A stretch of 64,000 nt of DNA from Opitutaceae bacterium UBA2377 (GTDB taxonomy: Bacteria; Verrucomicrobiota; Verrucomicrobiia; Opitutales; Opitutaceae): positions 151,980 to 215,979 of the forward strand of contig DDSZ01000046.1 in NCBI GenBank assembly GCA_002344205.1. The letters run 5' to 3'. The notes beneath the pieces are model-generated. The model had not been told where the DNA came from, did not search any database, and was given only the letters and a program-made list of their open reading frames with translations. Shown one piece after another: positions 61,168 through 64,000 of this stretch (the first letter of the stretch is position 1; every line of letters starts with the position of its first letter). A program made the translations under genes and the position numbers.

Positions 61168-62543
61168 GGACGGTCTGGCGACGTGATGCGCAGCCGAAGA
61201 AAGATGGCGGCCAAGGCACGTGGGTCCCTGGCGGTCACGAGGCTCTGGCTGTAGTGCAGGCTGAGCAGGTTGCGCCCCGGGTGGAGTGTCAGCGGCAGTG
61301 AAACGCGCTCGCGCTGGTTGGTGCGGGAAAAGTCCAACCGGTGCAGATGGGTGGCGTTCAGTTCAAAAGCGACGGTTTGGTTTTCGCAATAAGTCAGCAA
61401 GTCGGCGTCGAGCCGGGCGGCTCCGCCGTCTGGGGCGTCAAAAGTCAGCACGGTGGCCGGGGCGTAACCCCAGTGGAAAGGAGGCAGGAACGCTTCGGGG
61501 ACAGGACCTTCAAGCGCACCCCAGCCTGATACGGCGGTAAAGCCAGCGAAGTTTTCACCGTGCTGCCGGACTGACAGTCCGCTTGGGGCGACGGCGGAAA
61601 TTTCCTTGATCGGGTGATCGGCCGGCGGCGGAGGGAGGGTGACGCTTGCAGCATCGACCAAGCGGCCGTGACTGCCGGCCAGTTGCTCAAGATACGGCAA
61701 CAGGGCGCGGGCAACCCGGGCCCATTCCTGCCGGGGGGTGTATTGCAGCGCGCCGCCATCGTAGCGGATCGGCTGGAGTCGCAGCGATGAGGCCGGCGGG
61801 GTCAGGGTGGCGAAAAACAACTCCGGGTCGTCGGCCAGCAACTGGTAGCCGAAACGGTAGTGAACATCGAGGCCGGCAGCGGCTTGCCCCCGGCTCAGCT
61901 TTTGCAGTTCGGCCAGCACGACGCGCAGCACTTGGTGTTGGGGTGAGCGCAAAGCAAGGTGCGAGAGAACCCAGCCGGGAGGCAGGGGTGAGTCAGGCAG
62001 GGCTTCGTTGCCGTGATAGAGCGCATGACTGCCTTTCCCCACGGACAAAGCAGGGTCAAGTGCGAGGGTGCGAGGCACAAAAATCTTGCGGGTGACGGAT
62101 GGAGACGGCCGGCTGTAACGCAGGCGCAGCGCGGGATTGATCTCGGCGGGGTCGTCATCCCGGGTGGCGCAGTAATCGAGCAAAGGAAGACTGACTGCCT
62201 GGCTATGGCCCGCCTGCTGCAGGGCATTTTCCAGCTCCGCCCGGTCGTGGCCGGTGATAAATTCGTCGGCATCCAAGGGCAGGATCCAGTCGGCCCCATG
62301 ATTTTGAATGGCCAAACGGACCAGGTGATTGCTGCGGGCTTGTTGCAGATTGGCCAGCCGGCCGTCGGCGTAGAGCGTTACGGGCAGTCCTTCTGCCTGC
62401 AGTGCTTGCAGGATTTCCCGCGTGCCGTCGGTGCTGTCGTGGTCGAAAATGAGGTGGTGGTCGGCCCAAGCGCGGGTGTGGCGGACAAAAGCCTCAATGA
62501 TATCGGCCTCGTTTTTGACAACAGAAACTGCGACCAGACGCAT
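61164..62543 (-). CDS. GT2 fold enzyme (Glyco_tranf_2_4) with C-terminal beta module
   Basis: A protein of 459 residues. Residues 1-250 are a GT2 subgroup: VSVVKNEADIIEAFVRHTRAWADHHLIFDH and LPLDADEFI, with FVPRTLALDPALSVGKGSH behind. The C-terminal 200 residues are an unrelated beta-rich region (VAFELNATHLHRLDFSR, LTLHPGRNLLSLHYS) that resembles the module of the GT-C-like genes. The ATG at 62543 is used; a longer in-frame reading crosses rmlA and is a shadow. It is 65 bases downstream of rmlA. Confidence 0.8.
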   Translation of the reverse strand: MRLVAVSVVKNEADIIEAFVRHTRAWADHHLIFDHDSTDGTREILQALQAEGLPVTLYADGRLANLQQARSNHLVRLAIQNHGADWILPLDADEFITGHDRAELENALQQAGHSQAVSLPLLDYCATRDDDPAEINPALRLRYSRPSPSVTRKIFVPRTLALDPALSVGKGSHALYHGNEALPDSPLPPGWVLSHLALRSPQHQVLRVVLAELQKLSRGQAAAGLDVHYRFGYQLLADDPELFFATLTPPASSLRLQPIRYDGGALQYTPRQEWARVARALLPYLEQLAGSHGRLVDAASVTLPPPPADHPIKEISAVAPSGLSVRQHGENFAGFTAVSGWGALEGPVPEAFLPPFHWGYAPATVLTFDAPDGGAARLDADLLTYCENQTVAFELNATHLHRLDFSRTNQRERVSLPLTLHPGRNLLSLHYSQSLVTARDPRALAAIFLRLRITSPDRP

Positions 62544-62608
62544 GATCCCAGTGTGTGTATCCCGAAGCGAAAGCGGAGCAAAAACTATCCGCAGGATGCG
62601 CCGCTTGC

Positions 62609-63487
62609 TCAGGCCAGCAGGCGCTTGAGGTATTCGCCGTAGGAGGACTTGCCGAGCTGCTTGATGTTGGCTTCGAGGCCGGCGCGGTCGATCCAGCCGG
62701 CCTTGTAGGCGATCTCCTCGAGGCAGGCGATCTTCAGGCCGGTGCGGTTCTCCAGCACGTGGACAAAGGTGGCGGCTTCGACGAGCGAGTCGTGCGTGCC
62801 GGTGTCGAGCCAGGCGGTGCCGCGGCCGAAGAGTTCGACGTGCAGGTTGCCCTTCTCGAGGTAGAGACGGTTCAGGTCGGTGATCTCCAGTTCGCCGCGC
62901 TTGGAGGGCTTCAAGCTTTTTGCCATCGGCACGACGTCCTTGTCGTAGAAGTAGAGGCCGGGGACGGCGTAGTTGGACTTGGGCTGGGCGGGCTTCTCCT
63001 CGAGGGAGAGCACCTTGCCGTCCGGGGCGAACTCCACGACGCCGTAGGCCGTGGGGTTGGCGACATGGTAGCCGAAGATCGTGGCGCCGGTGGTGCGTTT
63101 GCCCGCGTCGGTGACTGACTTCACGAACTCGGAGCCGTAGAACAGATTGTCGCCGAGCACGAGGGCCGAGGGTTCGTTGCCGGTGAGGAAACCCGTGTCG
63201 CCGGAGATGTGAAAGGCTTGGGCGAGGCCGTCGGGGCTCGGTTGTTCGGCGTAGCTGAACTTCACGCCGAGGTTGGCGCCGTCGCCGAGGAGCTTGCGGA
63301 AAAGCGGCAGGTCGGTCGGCGTGGAGATGATCAGGATCTCGCGAATGCCGGCGAGCATCAGCACCGACAGCGGGTAGTAGATCATCGGCTTGTCGTAAAC
63401 CGGCATGAGCTGCTTGGAGACCGCGATGGTAAGCGGATAAAGACGCGTGCCGGAGCCGCCGGCGAGGATGATGCCTTTGCGATTCAT
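62609..63487 (-). CDS. rmlA: Glucose-1-phosphate thymidylyltransferase
   Basis: A protein of 292 residues. [16 protein letters not shown] near the N-terminus is the nucleotidyl-transfer loop, and [26 protein letters not shown] and [20 protein letters not shown] complete the RmlA pattern. It makes dTDP-glucose from dTTP and glucose-1-phosphate, the first step to dTDP-rhamnose and related sugars. Its length is exactly that of the family. rmlB lies upstream, 6 bases away, so the two are one operon. rmlC and rmlD are not in the window. Confidence 0.97.
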   Translation of the reverse strand: MNRKGIILAGGSGTRLYPLTIAVSKQLMPVYDKPMIYYPLSVLMLAGIREILIISTPTDLPLFRKLLGDGANLGVKFSYAEQPSPDGLAQAFHISGDTGFLTGNEPSALVLGDNLFYGSEFVKSVTDAGKRTTGATIFGYHVANPTAYGVVEFAPDGKVLSLEEKPAQPKSNYAVPGLYFYDKDVVPMAKSLKPSKRGELEITDLNRLYLEKGNLHVELFGRGTAWLDTGTHDSLVEAATFVHVLENRTGLKIACLEEIAYKAGWIDRAGLEANIKQLGKSSYGEYLKRLLA

Positions 63488-63493
63488 GGGAGA

Positions 63494-64000
63494 TCAGGCC
63501 TTGGTGCCGAGGCGTTCGAGTTTGTAGGAGCCGTCGAGGATGCCTTTCCACCAGACTTCGTTGTCGAGATACCACTGGACGGTCTTGCGGAAGCCGGAGG
63601 TGTGATCCTGTTTGGGCGTCCAGCCGAGCTCGCGCTTGATTTTCGAGGCGTCGATGGCGTAACGCAGGTCGTGGCCGGGGCGGTCGGTGACAAAGGTGAT
63701 CTGGTCGGCGTATTTCTTACCGTCGGTGCGCGGGCGCAGTTCGTCGAGCAGGCCGCAGAGCAGACGCACGAGGTCGATGTTCTGGCGCTCGTTGTTGCCG
63801 CCGATGTTGTAGGTCTGGCCCAAGCGGCCCTTGGCGATGACGGTGTGCAGGGCCTCGGCGTGGTCCACGACATAGAGCCAGTCGCGGATGTTCTCACCTT
63901 TGCCGTAAACAGGGATCGGGTCGCCGCGCAGGGCCTTGAGGATGACGACGGGGATGAGTTTTTCGGGGAACTGGTAGGGACCGTAGTTGTTCGAGCAGTT
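63494..64000 (-). CDS. rmlB: dTDP-glucose 4,6-dehydratase, C-terminal part
   Basis: Only the last 168 residues lie in the window; the N-terminal NAD-binding half is beyond the right edge. [34 protein letters not shown] and [15 protein letters not shown] are clear RmlB motifs. The enzyme turns dTDP-glucose into the 4-keto-6-deoxy sugar. The gene precedes rmlA by 6 bases in the same direction. Nothing suggests a truncation other than the window edge. Confidence 0.96.
   Translation of the reverse strand, partial: NCSNNYGPYQFPEKLIPVVILKALRGDPIPVYGKGENIRDWLYVVDHAEALHTVIAKGRLGQTYNIGGNNERQNIDLVRLLCGLLDELRPRTDGKKYADQITFVTDRPGHDLRYAIDASKIKRELGWTPKQDHTSGFRKTVQWYLDNEVWWKGILDGSYKLERLGTKA

Overview
The window is a GC-rich, densely packed chromosomal segment from a Gram-negative bacterium. 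It carries a Kdo kinase, an outer-membrane phospholipase A, an MsbA-type exporter, lipoproteins and many cell-surface sugar enzymes. An aerotolerance (Bat) operon, a TIGR03067-like protein and intergenic repeats that translate as runs like KSKIEN point to Verrucomicrobiota, perhaps Opitutales. That placement is an inference from gene content, not a database result. No rRNA, tRNA, CRISPR array or transposase gene was seen.

Left part (1-10155). A minus-strand operon moxR, DUF58, batA, batB, batD runs off the left edge. It is followed by a small release-factor-like rescue protein on the plus strand, then a minus-strand operon of rmuC, a TIGR03067-like protein, a two-helix membrane protein and a MOSC protein. 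Signalling block (10281-17222, plus strand). This holds a receiver/histidine-kinase hybrid, a ketoacyl-synthase homologue lacking both catalytic histidines, a 7TM-GAF histidine kinase, a GAF protein with a degenerate kinase core, and a nucleotidyltransferase. These genes overlap or nearly touch, so they are probably co-transcribed.

Middle part (17360-26054). An orphan ABC ATPase lies divergent to kdkA. It is followed by pldA, surE, and rpsO-pnp with strong RNA hairpins. A 722-bp AT-rich cassette bounded by perfect 19-bp inverted repeats carries one lipoprotein gene, and then comes dciA. Envelope and transport block (26047-39800). It contains glycosyltransferases, a GT9 heptosyltransferase-like enzyme, an MsbA-like exporter, and an oligopeptide-transport operon (two different binding lipoproteins, an M28 peptidase, OppB, OppC, no ATPase). 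A small membrane protein and a TonB-domain protein end the block.

Right part (39902-64000) is a surface-polysaccharide locus. It has GT4 and GT2 glycosyltransferases, an alpha-oxoamine synthase, an AlgI/AlgJ-like O-acetylation pair, several large GT-C-like polytopic proteins, and a flippase-like LPG-synthase-TM protein. A plus-strand sugar operon (methyltransferase, epimerase, DegT aminotransferase, GT2) and rmlA-rmlB for dTDP-sugars complete it. The most unusual signals are a beta-sandwich-like module that recurs in up to five otherwise different proteins of this locus, the inverted-repeat lipoprotein cassette, a Pseudomonas-like REP pair that supplies a stop codon, and the degenerate synthase and kinase genes in the signalling block.
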